A model generated the notes under the pieces. The model saw only the letters and a list, made by a program, of their open reading frames with translations, had not been told where the DNA came from and made no database searches. From Nageia nagi (taxonomy: Eukaryota; Pinophyta), in the NCBI GenBank assembly GCA_050084985.1, contig JBITNC010000001.1:79608001-79672000 (forward strand): a stretch of 64,000 nucleotides of DNA. The letters are read 5' to 3'. Of this stretch, positions 21,651-33,350 are shown one piece after another. How positions within the stretch are numbered: position 1 is the stretch's first letter; every line of letters begins with the position of its first letter. Position numbers and translations under genes: made by a program.

Positions 21651-22583
21651 TTTACATTTCCATTACCTTTGAACTTTTTCTCTCTTTTCTTTTTGAAGCA
21701 ATCAACTTATTTGTGACCTTGGATGCCACAATAGTTACAATTACCATCAAAGTTTTTTCTTAGGATAAAGAATTTTTTCTTTCCTTTTCTATCTCTTTGT
21801 TTGAAGTGGTTGTTGTTGCCATCATTCCTACTACTATGGTGGTTGTTTCTATTATTCTTGTTGCTATTGTAGCCATTGCCTTTTTTCTCAAACCTTTTAA
21901 GGAAGAAGGATAAGATTTGTTTTGATGGTTGAACTTATTTTTGAAAGAATTTTTAGTTGCTCCAAGAGCAATATTATTATCTTTAGAAGAAGAAATCAAT
22001 ACTTATTGTTAAGGGTTTCTTCATGCTTTAATAGGTGCCTAAAAAATTTCTCAAGGGAGAAGACTTCTTCTTCATCATCAAGCCTTATTTCCATAACCAT
22101 TACAAATTTTTCAAACTTTGAAGAAAGGTTTTGAAGAATAATGAAGACCATAAACTCATCATTGATCCAATTGCACCCATAAGCAACAAGTTGGGTCCTT
22201 AGGTCAATGATTGTATTTAAGTAAATAGCTACATTTTCATCTTTCCCATGATGAGATTAAAGAAACTTTTGGAGAATGGTAAACCTTTTTAAAAAATTTG
22301 AACCAAGGTAGATTTGCTTAAGCTTATCCCATGCTTCTTTTATTGAGGTTAAAGAGGAAATCATTATGAGTACATCATCTGAAACATGCACAATAAATCA
22401 TGAAGGTTGCTAACTCATTCTTTGTGTTGTAAATTTTAGTGCCTTCTTATCTGTAGGAGGTATAAGGTTCTCATTCATTGTTTACCAAAGCTTCCTTACC
22501 TGCAATTCAACTCTCATCTAAGATTCTCAAATCCCATAGTTGGAACAATCAAGAATGTATTTACGTAAAAAGGATTCTTCCAT
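21651..22583 (-). pseudogene. Copia-1 gag, decayed
   Basis: The start at 22583 (MEESFLRKYIL) is placed by alignment with copia-2 (MVETFVPKHIL). Readable pieces are SDDVLIMISSLTSIKEAWDK, LKQIYLGSNFLKRFTILQKF, LRTQLVAYGCNWINDEFMVF and LDDEEEVFSLEKFFRHLLKH, which form a UBN2-type copia gag. A CCHC-like segment is present but damaged near 21720. Several stops occur, including at the W residues of GIWE and LWQT. Confidence 0.8.
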
Positions 22584-25500
22584 TTGATACATAAGAATGT
22601 GAAATAATAAGCATGTGGTTTTAATAAACAACATTAAATGTTAAGTTTGAACTAAGTAAATAATACATGTTACATTTAACACTAAAGACATGCCTTATTT
22701 AATTCACAAGTGCAAATGTTTTACAATTCAAATAATAACCCATGTACCCAAATACATTTCTCATCCCAAGAATCATAGATGTAGAGTGACATTATTCAAG
22801 CTTATTTTCTTATCTAAATTAGACCTTCACTTGGATGCCCACACAAGAGGAGCCAGGTCCTACCAATCCTGAACTAGTTCCATTGGGTAGTAATATACTC
22901 TTATAAGGTGAAGTACTAGCTATTTTCCAAGGTTTTGACATTTATTAGATTAATCAAATTATTAATCTTGATTAGGTTTCAAGTTGTCCTCCTAGGTTAT
23001 CAAGATAATTTTTAAATAGACATGCATATATATGGTATCATTACGCACATACCTGTCCACCTATTAGAGTTAAATATAGACCAACAAAGGACTTAGGGGC
23101 AATTAAGTATAGACTTTTCACCACTTAGATAGTTAAACTTAAAGGCTCCAATCTGCCTATCCTCACCTCATGGCTCCCCAAACAAGTCATGTTGTAGAAT
23201 GTACAAGCTACTGTGTTCATTTTAGAGGGTTGCTCATTTCAATGTTTGTGATTTTTCATAAGTAAATAAAGCAAAAGTGCTAAACATGAAGTAAAAGAGC
23301 ATAAATAAACAAACATCATTCATTCATAGCTTGGAACCTTAAGATCCAATGGCTTTTGTTTATTAACCCCTAAAGGACATCTTTACATAGGTCCATATCT
23401 TGCACAAGTTAATTTTGCATAAAGGATACATCAATTTTCATAATTTGTACAAGTCCAATAACTCTGCATAAAAAATACTTTAGCATGTACCATTTCATAA
23501 CTTTGAATTAAGTAAGAAGCATGCATCTTAAAAAGAATTTTTAGTAAGTATCATCCCTATTAATTTGCATAAGTTAACTTTGCATAAGCATGTATCAATA
23601 ACTTAAAGAAATAAGTACTAATTATAAGCCTATAATAACTTAAGTATTAAGCATAAGTACTCATCTTAAGCATGCATCATTTAAAAATTAAGTACTAAGC
23701 ATAAGTACTAGTCATAAGCATGCATTGGCTTAATAAATAAGTATTAAGCATTCATAAAGGATTTAAAAAATTTAAGTGAAGAAAATTTTATTTCTTATAC
23801 TTAAATATAATCCCTAAATATGCATTTTTACATAAGTAAATATTTAAAATCTAAGTAGAAGTTCAATATTTGCACAAAATTTCGAAAAATCTAGACTTTT
23901 AAGTAAAAACATTAAAATTCCCCCTTTTTACTTAAAAAATGAACTAATTTCCATACCAAGGCTAATTAAGAAGTAGTTATAATGAGCTATCTATTATTCA
24001 TGTATGAAGTAAATAGATAGAGGAGATCTCCACTCCATGTTAGGCATTAATTTCAAATTTTAAGCTTTTACTCCATGCTAAAGGAGTTTAGGCATTTAAA
24101 GCTAGTAGATGTAAAAAAAGGCAAATTTAGATTTAATGAGTGAAAATATTAATGTCATAGTAGAAAGAGTGGAGAAGAGGATAGGACAGGTCAGAGGGCA
24201 AGAGATTGGTAGGACCAACCAGATTAATTCACCTAGGCCTATTTTGTGTTGACATGAGAAATTTTCACATAACTTTCTATGGATTTTTTCACTTTGGTTT
24301 CAAATTTTTGACCAAACCCCAAGCCAAATGATTGAAATGATGCAATTAGACAACTATGGCTTCAATGTGTAATGTGTAGGGTTTGCGAAAACTTCCCCAT
24401 CATTATGGAAAACATGTTTTGACATAATGATTAGAATATAATTGAAAGGTGCTATTGGAACTTGGAGGTTTGAAATAGGCAATAAATATGATACATCTAT
24501 AGAAGTAATACCCATCATGTGACATGGTGGTTAGATATTTGATATTCATATAATCTATGGCTTTAACCAATTTTTAATAATTTTCCTCAATAGAGAGGGA
24601 GAACTGACCACCTTGAAAAGGTAAGCTTGTACACCATGAATGATAATTGTAGTTGCTTCCTTGTTAATTGGCTATGTTAATTATAAAAATTAATGTTTTT
24701 ATATTTATTTTATTTTAGGTAATAGTTGTGAAGAATCAAAATATTCAACACACACTATTTTAAGCATCCTATTTTAATTCTTAGTAAGATGCTTAGAATT
24801 AGCTATCTTTCCACATGCATTGAGGTTTGTTTTTTTTTTTTTTAAATACAGAGATGTGGTGGATGGTAGGAGCAGTCACACTAGTGGTGGATGGGAGGAG
24901 CAAACCATGAGGAGTGTGAAGAGCTAGGAGAGGCTATAGGGAGGAGGAGTGGTGTCATGATAAGGAGCAGATGGAGAGCCACCAAATATGGAGAGCTACA
25001 TGAGAATGGAGGATATTTGTGTGAGTTGGAGGATGGAGAGCTCCTTGGAGGAGAGAGACATAGATGTGGTCTTGAAATAACCTAGACATGAGGTGCTAGT
25101 CAAAGGAGGGCCCAAAAAACAACCACAAGTGCTATTAAGAAGTGTTGGTTTGGTCACAATGGGAGAGCTAGAAGAATATGGAGAGGAGAGGGAAATAGAC
25201 ATGATATTGAAATAACCTAAACATGAGGTGATAATCAAAGGAGGGCCCAAAAAAATAACCATAAGTGCTATTAAGGAATGGTGGTCTGGTCGCAAGGGGA
25301 GAGCATATATGTGTGCATCCTAGTCATGAGGGATGCTAGGTGATAAAGACCATCATGAGGAGAAGGGGTGGTAGTAGAAGAGATTCACATAGGGTAGAGG
25401 GAGAATCTACCATGTAGGAGAACCCACGTAGCAGGAGCAAGGAGAGCAGATAATGATGTTGGTGGTGGATAGGAGGAGTACCAGTGGCTAGCGAAGGGCA

Positions 25501-26176
25501 TGATCCACCTGCATGGTGAGAGATGTGGGGTTTGGTTGGCCAAAAGTTGGTCAACCTTCCCCCTTTGAATTTTTTTAAAAGTATTTTAATAAACATTTTA
25601 ATTTCCTTCCTCCAAAAAATTATAAAATAGGAATATAAAAAAAAATCTTTTATGTTTTAAAAATTTTGTATATGCCTTATTTTATTTCTCTGCAACATTT
25701 CTACAATGCATTATAAATATTTTTGTAAAGAGAAGAAAAAAAAGGCAATCCCTTTTTTTTAATAAGCTAGCAATAGTTTTAAAGTTGCAAAAAAAATTAA
25801 TTTCAAAGCCTAAATAACTTAAGCAATATATCAACTTTTTTTGTAAATATAACACTATATTGCAAAGTTTTTAGGTTTATCAAAAAACATTTGTTGTATA
25901 CTAACTTCTCAAAAAAAATAAAAAAATTATAAATAATCCAAGAAGTTAGCATATCCCAAAAACAAATGCATCATATTAGTATTTCATCAAATTTTGCAAT
26001 AATAAACTAACACATAGATCATAATATGTTAGTGTCAAAAAAATTAATGGGATAATATGGAGAAGATTATACGTTCTCTTGAATTTACCTCACAATGAAG
26101 AGTAGGTTAAGAATTAGGACCTCCAAATTAAAGATGAGTCTCCAAACCAAGGATGTGAAGAGGAGCATCCAATGGT
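22584..26176 (-). other. Copia-1 long 5' leader
   Basis: About 3.6 kb between primer site and gag without a recognisable gene, very long for a copia element. Positions 22790-23340 are well conserved with copia-2 (62590-63130): CTTGGATGCCCAC, TTTCCTCCTAGGTTATCA-like text, CATACCTGTCCACCTA, CATGGCTCCCCAAACAAG. Positions 23400-23830 are built from AAGTACTAAGCATAAGTA and AAGCATGCAT phrases. A 141-bp duplication lies at 25057-25325. Minus-strand open stretches at 24996-25596 follow the duplicated, G-rich plus strand and are not convincing genes. Confidence 0.6.
25057..25325. repeat. 141-bp tandem duplication in copia-1 leader
   Basis: GACAT-AGATGTGGTCTTGAAATAAC from 25057 recurs as GACAT-GATATTGAAATAAC from 25198, followed in both by AACATGAGGTG-type text, CAAAGGAGGGCCCAAAAAA and AGTGCTATTAAG(A/G)A. 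Two diverged copies. Confidence 0.85.
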
Positions 26177-26189
26177 GCTTTGATGCCAA
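26177..26189 (-). promoter_or_regulatory. Primer-binding site of copia-1
   Basis: On the minus strand TTGGCATCAAAGC follows the 5' LTR after one spacer base. The standard plant copia site is TTGGTATCAGAGC, complementary to the initiator Met-tRNA 3' end; two transitions separate them. Confidence 0.85.
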
Positions 26190-26190
26190 T

Positions 26191-26852
26191 TCAAAGGAAC
26201 TAACACTAAAAAGATAGTTCCTAAACAACCAAGATCACATGAAAGCTCTTAATTCACATCTATCTATCACACAAAGAAATCTCATAAAGATAACACAAGA
26301 TGTAAGTGGTTCCTCCAATTAGGAGTACATCCACTAAATATATCTTTACTTCAATCACAAATACAAATTTCTTACAATCCTTCTAATCTCAACTTCTAAT
26401 ATCACATGAAAGCTCACAATTACATCTAACAAACACATAAAGCAATCTCACAACACAAGATGTAAGTGGTTCCTCCAACTAGGAGTACATCTACTAACTA
26501 TATTTTTACTTCAATCACAAATACAACTCTTTATATTCCTCCTAATATCAACTCCTACACTTCTATCCTATAGCATAACTTTACTCCACAATTGGTGTGT
26601 GATCACAAAGAGAGAGCCTTCTATTTATAGACCAAAATCCTTCTTTGGATCACCCTTTTATCCAATGTACAAAAGCATGACATGCACATCCTTTTACCCA
26701 AGGGGCATGCTCATGACATGGAGTGTAGGACAAGTTACATTATCATATTTACTTAAATACTTAAGGTATCAAATGATACCCCTAAGTATTAGTGAACTTT
26801 ACATAGAAGATTTAATACAAACCTTTACAATAATGCATTATACATTACAACA
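26191..26852 (-). repeat. 5' LTR of copia-1, with an internal 167-bp duplication
   Basis: It is 662 bp against about 499 bp in the 3' LTR. The extra length is a tandem duplication: ATCACATGAAAGCTC at 26234 recurs at 26401, and GTAAGTGGTTCCTCCAA(C/T)TAGGA occurs in both. On the minus strand it opens TGTTGTAATG at 26852 and carries a TATA box at 26621-26630. The 3' LTR has one copy, so the duplication arose after insertion or was lost from one LTR. Confidence 0.88.
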
Positions 26853-26857
26853 TCTTT
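26853..26857. repeat. Target-site duplication of copia-1 (right copy)
   Basis: TCTTT, identical to 17320-17324. Confidence 0.9.
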
Positions 26858-29536
26858 ATCTTGTATATAATGAGTCCCATATCTAAGGATTTATGGTAGT
26901 GACTATGAGAAATGGGATGAAAATGAAAACAAGTATAGATAGTATAGTCAACCATCCAATGTGTGGCATGACAAGTGATAGATACAAAAAACATGAAATC
27001 CCAAAAAATATTTATAGATATTATATGAGCAATGGTGAGTTCGTCAAAAGACTCTTGAGGATGTAAGGATGGTGATCTTTAGAATTTAATAATTTTACTA
27101 ATAAATGGATTAATATGGGCATTAATCATAATCCTCCATATGAAATCTCATCTATAGAATAGGTTAATGAGATTTTAGAGAAATTGCTCATCCGATATGT
27201 TATAAATCACATAAGTTCCCCAACATTGCCATGCTCAAGATATAAGGCCACCCATAAGGAATTTTTTAAAATACTATAAGCATGATTAGATCTATCTAAT
27301 AGAATTGATAATGCTATAATGGATAAGATTTTATGTTGGACACTTTTAGGATACTCAAACAAATGGTCTATGTCTACATCCAATGATAGAACCTGACTCT
27401 CTACATGGCTATTCGGAAATGTACATGGTGAGTGTGAGATGTAAAGGAAAGATAATTCCCAAGGAGTTGGTGGAATTTGATATGGATAGAAAATCCCTTG
27501 GTTGTTTGGTTTGGAAGCATAATAAGGATGGATCATGATGCTAGTGTTTAAAATGTAATTAACCACCAGTAATATTATATGCAAATTTTAGAAATTGCAT
27601 AAAGTTTTTTAAGGATAGAAAAATATAAAGATTTTATTTACATGAAGATAATAAATAAGCATGCAAAGGTCAAGCAATATATACACAATACAAATATATG
27701 TACAACACAAACTTTTATTTATTTTTCATATTTTTCTAATGCTTTTGTTATTTTTGTATTTTTCATAACGGAAGGCAATTTACAATATTTGAATGATGTT
27801 GGTAAATAGTTTTCTTGCAAATAATCCAATGTTCATGATCTAAGAAATAATGGTAAGGGGGTCGTAATCAAAGATAAAGGGGATCTTGTTCCAAAATAGA
27901 TGGTTGGGAATGAATGGGATATCAAAAGAATGGTGGAGGTGATGGTTTAAGTTTAAACTTCATAATAATTCTCTTAGGTTTCATAGATGAAGTTGAAACT
28001 CTAGTATGTACCTCAAGAAGTATCAAGAAGGATGGTATGTATGTAGGATGTAGTGAAATTGGAGGTGGTGGAATTGGTGGTAATGGATAAGTCCATGATG
28101 GGAAGTATGGAATGAGACTCCCTATAGAAGTACCAAAACTCCTTTTGTTGATAGTCTTAGACTAATGTTTATGGTCAACCATTTTGATTTGTTTCTTCTT
28201 TTTTAAATGTTAAGTAATTCGTTCAAATTGTACTTTCATATTTTAAGGATTTTTAATGCAAAAACTATTACTAAACAATGAAATGTAATTATATACAACT
28301 TGATTTTTTGAAAAGAATGACATAAGATATGATAATACTTGTTCTAAAATAACTAAAGTCAAGATTAAAGAATGTCCCATATATCTGATATGAAGATCTT
28401 TGACACAATCAATCATAATTTTGGGTTTATCATAAGGCCAATGTAGATGAAACCATTGTAATAAACTCATTTTAGATTCCTGTTCCATCCACATTTCTTG
28501 TGCCTTTATTTCAATTACAACTTTTAAACCATTTATTCTTAATTCTAATGCATTTGATGTATGATTCTCATAATATTTCATGGCTATTACTTGTTGAATA
28601 TCTTTTGGTAAAGCTAGAAGGTGACAAATAAGTGTATAAGGATTTTTCATAATGAAATCATGTAATCATCCCCTTTATACTTATCCATAAAATCTATATT
28701 AGCATAATCAAACTAGAATTATGTTTGCAAATCTCTTGATTGTTTAAGAGTTGAAGATTTTATTTGAGTATCATGAAAAGGAGGGTAAGGGAACTTTGAT
28801 TTCAAAGTGAAAATTGTTGATTAATATTTTGTTTAATTTACTTTGACTTCCTTGGTTTGGATACAAATGTAGGAGAAAAGTTATATATTAATTTTTGATG
28901 GCATAAATCTCCTGTCAAGATGATTTATCCAATTCTGATTGGATGTAAACTTTGTGGATTTTGAGATGCAATGTCTAAAACCCAATTATTAAAAGTACAA
29001 TCTAGTATGATTTTAGGAGCTGTAGTGGGCCAATACAAGCATAAAAATTTTAAGTTATGTATTTATGTGCAGTAATGCCAATAACCCAAGAAGTACACAA
29101 ATCGATCTATATAAATATCAAGATTATATTCTTTAACACATATTTGCCATCCATCATATTTACCTAGATAATAATTCAAAGTCAAATTCCTTTGTATATT
29201 AACAGATAGTCAAAGGAAATTTTGAGGCCCTTGAAAAGTGAATTTCATCAATTTGGATGTAGCTCTATCCCCAAGATATCTTGGTTTTTCAAACCATGAA
29301 GTTTATCATATTCCTCTTCTTTCTAATGGTATGTGAATATTGTCACTCCTTTTTATCATTATCTATGTACAATTTATGCATATTTATGAGTTTGTTATAT
29401 AATATTTACTTAATTAAGCTATATTTACAATATGTACAAATTGACATAAAATATTTTAACTATAAAAAAGATGAAGATGCATGATGTTTATAGGCTCATG
29501 TTCATCATTTCCTTCCATATCAACTAATTGGTAAGC
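26858..29536 (-). other. Element B region between integrase and the copia-1 insertion
   Basis: It belongs to the part of B downstream of integrase. There is no recognisable domain. A minus-strand 135-codon open stretch at 28243-28650 is listed separately. On the plus strand 27390-27530 reads MYMVSVRCKGKIIPKELVEF followed by DMDRKSLGCLVWKHNKDG, which looks protein-like and could be debris of another antisense frame, but it is too short to name. Confidence 0.4.
28243..28650 (-). CDS. Unrecognised 135-codon open frame in element B 3' region
   Basis: An open frame in the sense of element B, about 900 bp beyond integrase: MKNPYTLICHLLALPKDIQQ, then VIEIKAQEMWMEQESKMSLL and LILTLVILEQVLSYLMSFFS (hydrophobic). 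Upstream codons are not open and no domain is recognised. It could be a remnant of an additional reading frame of the kind Tat elements carry, or chance in AT-rich DNA; an expressed protein is unlikely. Confidence 0.25.
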   Translation of the reverse strand: MKNPYTLICHLLALPKDIQQVIAMKYYENHTSNALELRINGLKVVIEIKAQEMWMEQESKMSLLQWFHLHWPYDKPKIMIDCVKDLHIRYMGHSLILTLVILEQVLSYLMSFFSKNQVVYNYISLFSNSFCIKNP

Positions 29537-31202
29537 TCATGAACCAAATTTATTCTTAATAATGTATGGTCCTAACCAATTAGGGGAAAATTTATCATGA
29601 AGTTGACATTCCATTAATGAAGTTTGTTTATTTTCTTTAAGTACTAAATATCCTATGTTAAATTCATGAATTTTAGCTTTCTTATCAAAATCTTTCTTGA
29701 TACGATTTTGATGAGTTTGTATATGTTTTAGTTCATGGATTCTTCTTTCATCCAATAGTAATAATTGATCTAGTCTAGTTTGACGGGTTGCTTTATTTGT
29801 TATCTAATCTTGTAATGTAATGCATAAAGAGGGTATTTCAATTTTGAATGGTAGTATGATTTCTACCCCATAAACTAAAGAAAAAGGAGTTAACCCAATA
29901 GGAGTTATGATGCTAGTATGATATGACCATAAAGCATGTGGAATCCTTGCATGCCAATCTCTATGGGAATTATTAACTATTTTTAGCAAAATAATTATAA
30001 TGGTTTTTTTTGTACCTTTAACTTGGCCATTCCCTTAAGGATAGTAAGGTGTTGAGAAACTAATCCTAATATGGCACCCTTTACACAAAGCTAATACCTC
30101 TTTATTTTTGAAATTTTTTCCATTATCGATTAGAATTTGATTTGAATCCCAAAATGACATATAATGTTATGTTTTATGAATTCTACTATTTTAGGACCTT
30201 TGGTATAAATGACAAGGATAACTTCAACCCATTTTGTAAAATATTAGGCCATAATGATTGCATTGGTTGTATGGCTTATGAAAATTGAATATATAGATTG
30301 GCATGTTGTTGATACTTAAAATATTTTTTGACATATTCAACATAATCAAGTTCCATTGTAGGCCAATAATATCCCATATGCATTAAGAATTTTGTGATGG
30401 TTGAACCACTAATGTGTCCTCCATGTATTCCATCATGTGCACATGAAATTGCAATTTGCAAATTTACCCATTCCAGATATCTAAGTAATATGCCATTGTA
30501 ACCTCTTCGATACAGTACATTTCCTAACATGCAATAGTGAGAAGCTTTTAATTTAATTATTTTCATGGTTGATTTAGTCAAGTCTCAAGGTAATATTTCA
30601 TCTCTTAAAAATTTAACTAATTGATTATGCCACAGATTTTTATCTTCTATAGTAATATTTAGGACCTCATATGCTTCATCATATATTTACAAAGAAGATT
30701 CTATGATTTGAATTATTTTAATATGAATGGTACATCAATGAGGATCTTGTGGTATAAAGGATCCCATTGATTCCAATGTATCAACAAACCTATTAGTTGT
30801 TCAAGGCACTGCTTCTATCTCATATTTTTTAAATGATGGTAATAGTGTATCTACTAATTTTTTATATTTTTGAAGTAATGGTTATTTACATTGGAAAATT
30901 CCCTTGACTTTATTTACTATTAACAATGAATAACAAATGAATTTTACTTTCTTTATTTTTAATTTTATAGTTATCTTCATAACTAGTATTAAAGCTTCAT
31001 ATTCAACATTATTATTTATGCATGAGAAAGTTAATTTGAAAGAATATGGTATGAGAACCCCTTGTGTTGTAACAATTATGACATTAGCATCCCTACTTTG
31101 TTCATATTGAGAACTATCAAAGTAGATTGTCATATGCCATTCCTCTTTAGGATCAACATGGATTTCTGTTTCTATCATGAACCTCAAGACACTATTTGAC
31201 AT
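29537..31202 (-). pseudogene. Element B pol, 3' part: second RNase H and integrase
   Basis: Running leftward from 31202: an extra RNase H domain (WHMTIYFDSSQYEQSRDANV, then VLIPYSFKLTFSCINNNVEY and EALIL), then the integrase zinc region (VLYRRGYNGILLR, HDGIHGGHISG, MGYYWPTMELD). The core follows with IDNGKNFKN and STPYYP-stop-GNGQVKGTKKT, where the catalytic Glu is Lys. The C-terminal part reads WHARIPHALWSYHTS, TPFSLVYGVEIILPFKIEIP, GYLVLKENKQ and FSPNWLGPYIIKNKFGS. A second RNase H before integrase is diagnostic of the Tat/Ogre group. Stops and frameshifts at several points; non-functional. Confidence 0.88.
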
Positions 31203-33350
31203 CGAGTACCATCAAAGATTTGAATGGAATATGTTTGAATAATGATATGGTAATGACAAGTTTGATAATGAATATGTATCATTTATGAAAATTTGATGCT
31301 ATCTTAGAGATGTTTTGACATATGTCACAAGATGGGAAAAGTGATCCAAAGACCTTAAGGACCAAAGGTGAATTGGTGATGGGAATAGAAGGGTAAGAAG
31401 GAGGAAATGATTGGCATTGATTCATTGACACATCCTATGATCATCATAAATCATGTAGTTGCATGTGAAATAATTGCTATGATTATCAATTTCTTGATTA
31501 AAATATGTTTGTAAAAAAATATGTGGATTAATCTTACTCTTCAAGATGAGGTGACTGTTGCAGGTAAAGGTGTATTTACCTTATGAATTTTGAATTTGAA
31601 AATAGAGGGAAAAAGGATATACCTTATTTAAATTTGAAAATTTACATAAGGTTAGAAAAATGAATTTAAATGTGATAAAAGTTAAAAAATGAGTGCCCAT
31701 ATTATTACCACATGGGGCTAATAGTAAAAATACTATTAGAAAAAGACTAAGGTCACCTTATGGTGTTACAAGATATTTAATGGTTAGAAAAATCATGGAG
31801 TTATGACCATACTTAGTTTTATTTTCTTGTGTTAGGTATGGACAATAGTTGGAATTAATTTACCAATTAATAAAAAGGTTCCAAGGTATTAAATTCCATT
31901 ACAATCATTCACAACTTTAATCAAACCTACCCCAAAAATTATTGAAAAGATGAGGACACATTCATTTGGACACACTTGAACCCCTTTGTCTATAAATAGG
32001 AGGGGTTTTGACCATATATGCTTTTACTATAAAAGAAACTTAAGAATTTTTATTTGTTTTCAAATCCATATTTTGAATACCAATGGCATAGCAAGAATAC
32101 CCAATGTTTGTGTGAGCTCATTTTATTACTTGCAAAATGTTAAAACACCTATGTTGCCATTAAAATTGTATTACAAATGCTTTTGGGTGTTAAGATAATG
32201 GGAAATCCCAAATCCTTATTATGTTTTTTCCAAATGCAAAACACTCTTCGAAGTTATTACATTTTAGCTATTTATAGCAAATGTAGTACTAATTCCTCCT
32301 TTCCTATGTAAGCCATGAATCTAAGGGAATCTATTGAAAATATTTGAATGCTTGGTAACTACTTTTTGATATTTTCCATACATACTTCATGCACTTCCTT
32401 AATGCCACACATTGGAAATGCAAACATAGAACATAGAGTTTTATTTGATATTTTGTTTACTATGCTTGTTATAATAATCTTTTAATACTAATCTTGTCAC
32501 CTTTATATATCATGAAGTTTGTCTTAGATTTTTCTAAATTTTGCATGTACCATTACAAAATTTGATGTGAGAATCAATTTCAATGATACTTTGGTGGATT
32601 TCCATATGTTTTTCTTAATCCCCATGAATGTATATGTTATCAAATCTTGTAGAGTCCAACTTTATGCTTGCATATCATAGTATACAAAAAATTGGATTAG
32701 GATAAGAGCCATTCTATTTAGATTATGATTCACATTAATCTATCAAGTTTTCACCAGAATGTAATTCCCTAACAAGTGGTGTAGAAGCACTAAGTAAAAT
32801 GTTATATCATCAATTCATAAGGAATATATATCATTTTATCCCTCTTATTTCCATAGTTTCATCCAATAATACCACCCATTTTATTTAGAATATATTTTTA
32901 ACATAATAAATGTAGAAGCCAAAGGAAAAGTAGAATAAATGGCAGCTTAAGACCAATGAAATTTAATTTCTTTAAAAAGAGTTTATAAATAAATGATTTA
33001 ATAATTGAGATATGAAATCATTTTAAGATTTGATTATATGAAGATAGTAAACTTTTAATGAGGAGATAGAAAATGATTAAGACTATATCATTAGTGTGTT
33101 TGCTTAAAATAAAATGAAAGCATAATTAATTATGGATTTACTATGACATTCATATATTGATTTGTCTTGAAATTTTTCTATGACCAAGGAAGGGAGGACC
33201 CAAGTCCTCCTGAGGTCCATGAGCATACATTTTGAATGATAGTTATTTTCATTATTGGTCAAAGATTCATATGGATTATCATGATCCTCCTCCTTCTTAG
33301 TACTCGACCCATTCACCAAAGGTTAATGGACTTGTTTGATGCTCAATGAG
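31203..33350. other. Unexplained 2.1-kb block between B pol and the LTR of element C
   Basis: B's reading frame breaks off at 31202 and resumes at 41321, so this block is foreign to B or was captured with C. It matches neither C's LTR nor its internal region by eye. It contains a plus-strand TATA-like box (31991-31998) and possible LTR-like opening TGTTGCAGG at 31556. The minus-strand open stretch at 33104-33319 is unrecognised. It could be a partial solo LTR of another family. Confidence 0.4.
31991..31998 (+). promoter_or_regulatory. TATA-like box in the unexplained block
   Basis: CTATAAATAGGAGGGG has the shape of plant LTR promoters (compare CTATAAATAG in the copia LTRs). There is no gene downstream that it obviously serves. 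Confidence 0.35.

Larger units (their letters stand above)
17325..26852 (-). mobile_element. Copia-1: complete but decayed Ty1/copia element nested in element B
   Basis: It spans 9,528 bp, from TGAAGGAAC at 17325 to the LTR end at 26852, flanked by TCTTT on both sides. In minus-strand order: 5' LTR, primer site complementary to initiator Met-tRNA, a 3.6-kb leader, gag, protease, integrase, RT, RNase H, a tandem-repeat 3' region, polypurine tract and 3' LTR. The order integrase before RT defines Ty1/copia, and integrase and RT motifs fit the Tork group best. It belongs to the same family as copia-2. Many stops and frameshifts make it inactive. Confidence 0.92.

Noticed and set aside
24996-25596. 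Minus-strand open frames, Ser/Leu-rich
   Set aside because: They follow the 141-bp duplication and G-rich plus strand of the copia leader; no start context or domain.
27207-27584. 125-codon minus-strand open frame
   Set aside because: The plus strand of the same interval reads more protein-like (KGKIIPKELVEF), so this frame is probably a shadow; neither could be assigned.
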